A program made the translations under genes and the position numbers. From positions 1-64,000 of the forward strand of contig NZ_SLWB01000010.1 in the NCBI RefSeq assembly GCF_004340205.1: a stretch of 64,000 nucleotides of DNA, in the 5' to 3' direction. Positions 63,003 through 64,000 of this stretch are shown here, one piece after another. Under the pieces are notes generated by a model. The model saw only the letters and a list, made by a program, of their open reading frames with translations, did not search any database and was not told where the DNA came from. The stretch's first letter is position 1. Every line of letters starts with the position of its first letter. Source of the DNA: Acetobacteroides hydrogenigenes (lineage in GTDB: Bacteria > Bacteroidota > Bacteroidia > Bacteroidales > ZOR0009).

Positions 63003-64000
63003 CTAGTTTTCTTTAGTTGTAAACCTTAATCCATCCATGTTTAGCGGGGCAAACGTAAACGACCATCGTTGTGCTTGGTAGGATTTGGGCACTTTTATGA
63101 GTACCACGTTTTTGCCCTTTTGGAGATGTACCTTTGTAGGCTTTCTCGACCAGTAGAATTCCTCGTCTTCGTAGGGCATTTCCTCTTCAGGCTGGGCCCA
63201 TGTTGGTCGAAGTATTCTGTATTGGCCAGGCTTACTCCAAACAGGAGGAGTAAGTCGTGAGCCATTAATCCACACATCACCTCCGTTGGCATCCCAGCTA
63301 CCTTGCTGGGGAATTCCTGCATATTGCCTGTTCGAACGAGCTGGGGTTTCGAATCCTATCCAGCAATCAACAGTTTTGCTTTTATCCGAATAGATATAGG
63401 CGTAAGCATAGGCAACCAGCGAATCCTTTCCTTCAACCTTGTAGGCTCTTTTTAGTGCTTCCATGTCAATAGTACCACCTGAATACGAAACCCAGCGTAG
63501 GCTATCGGGTAAGCTTGCTAGTGCTTTGGTTGTCGATTTGGCAGTATGCTCTTCTTTCGATTTAAAAGGAATTGATACATTCCATTGGATAGTCGAGTTT
63601 GCAGTCCAAGGGAAAGGTTCTGACGCGAGAATACCCGTTTTGTGTACGTCCATGCGTTTCTCAAAATCTTCAAGATTATTCCTCATCTCGATATTCGACA
63701 GCTCGAGCAGGTTAGGATTTTTTACGAATGGAAGTTCTCCTCCATGCCAGTACCTCTCGGCAAATGCTAGAGTTGCAGGCCAAACCGGATTGTGCCTAAA
63801 TATATTTTTCTTGTCGGCCACTTTTACATCGGGCCAGCAGCAAAGAATTCCCCCTAATGCAAGGCTATCGCCTTTTACTTTGCCGCAGGCCTTGTTCAGT
63901 ATAATTCTGTTGACTAAAATGAGTGGATCGTATCCGTTAACGTAGCCTATCGATGAGTCGAAGAGTGGTGAGCTTAGGTTGACATCGTTCTGCTTATCCT
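63003..64000 (-). CDS. Family 20 beta-N-acetylhexosaminidase, C-terminal part (runs off the window)
   Basis: The frame stays open from 63003 to the window edge (332 codons). SLALGGILCCWPDVKV, then RHNPVWPATLAFAERYWHGG is the end of a GH20 barrel (the AER.W phrase is typical). A C-terminal beta-sandwich follows (WIGFETPARSNRQYAG, GDVWINGSRLTPP, VHLQKGKNVVLIKVP). The catalytic Asp-Glu pair must lie beyond 64000. Releases terminal GlcNAc or GalNAc. In one operon with the sulfatase at 61562, a combination that fits stepwise removal of sulfate and then the N-acetylhexosamine. The Met at 63821 is internal, not the start. Confidence 0.88.
   Translation of the reverse strand, partial: DKQNDVNLSSPLFDSSIGYVNGYDPLILVNRIILNKACGKVKGDSLALGGILCCWPDVKVADKKNIFRHNPVWPATLAFAERYWHGGELPFVKNPNLLELSNIEMRNNLEDFEKRMDVHKTGILASEPFPWTANSTIQWNVSIPFKSKEEHTAKSTTKALASLPDSLRWVSYSGGTIDMEALKRAYKVEGKDSLVAYAYAYIYSDKSKTVDCWIGFETPARSNRQYAGIPQQGSWDANGGDVWINGSRLTPPVWSKPGQYRILRPTWAQPEEEMPYEDEEFYWSRKPTKVHLQKGKNVVLIKVPKSYQAQRWSFTFAPLNMDGLRFTTKEN

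Overview
This window reads as a chromosomal segment of an anaerobic or facultative member of the Bacteroidota, most likely order Bacteroidales. The supports are: repeated -7 boxes of the TAnnTTTG type with no clear Shine-Dalgarno pattern; a BtuB/BtuG-like cobalamin pair behind a B12 riboswitch; a DUF4199-GT2 pair; DUF6261-like and DUF5074-type proteins; an oxygen-independent sulfatase-maturating enzyme; and many outer-membrane barrels and SPII lipoproteins. I cannot name the genus. No tRNA, rRNA, CRISPR, prophage or intact IS element was seen.

Layout. 1-5.4 kb: a helical/CarboxypepD_reg protein, a 21-bp-period repeat array, then the B12 uptake operon (riboswitch, btuB, BtuG-like lipoprotein, minus strand). 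5.7-15.3 kb: mostly housekeeping genes on the plus strand: S4 protein, a CobS-like membrane protein with a broken motif, SRP RNA (minus strand), DUF4199 and GT2, gapA, a MacB-type permease (minus strand), pRiA4b-type protein, miaA, GT4, nitroreductase. 15.3-16.6 kb: a second, larger repeat array bracketed by duplicated pieces of the btuG 3' end. 16.8-19.6 kb: a DUF4440 protein and a large glycosidase. 19.9-27.4 kb: a glycerol/glycerol-3-phosphate regulon (OMP, glpF, glpK, remnant lipoprotein, glpT, glpD on minus; glpR divergent on plus) with a palindromic operator; glpK has lost its start and its first residues in a fusion with the lipoprotein gene. 27.4-32.9 kb: lrgAB, cytochrome b, cREC-like protein, acyltransferase, GT2, collagen-like lipoprotein. 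33-39.8 kb: accessory region with a frameshifted propeller protein, secreted/OMP genes, an AT-rich abiH island with a truncated neighbour between 21-bp direct repeats, and an exact 21-bp tandem array. 40-55 kb: lpdA, znuACB, a sigma-54 activator, mnmD, a DUF3267-like membrane protein without HExxH, mgsA, carAB, comEC. 55.8-64 kb: carbohydrate and sulfate-ester use: a GHL10-like hydrolase, DUF6261 gene, a palindromic 42-bp array, two Ser-type sulfatases around their maturase, and a GH20 hexosaminidase that runs off the window.

How the genes work together. btuB plus the BtuG-like lipoprotein form a riboswitch-controlled B12 capture and import unit. The glp genes would import glycerol and glycerol-3-phosphate, phosphorylate glycerol and oxidise G3P under GlpR, but the glpK lesion questions the kinase step. 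gapA and mgsA dispose of the resulting triose phosphates. The sulfatases, anSME and GH20 fit removal of sulfated N-acetylhexosamines from host or environmental glycans.

The most unusual signal is not a gene. Four intergenic arrays of unrelated sequence all have periods of about 21 or 42 bp (two or four helical turns). Two of them are sequence-related and both are attached to the 3' end of a btuG-like gene or gene remnant.
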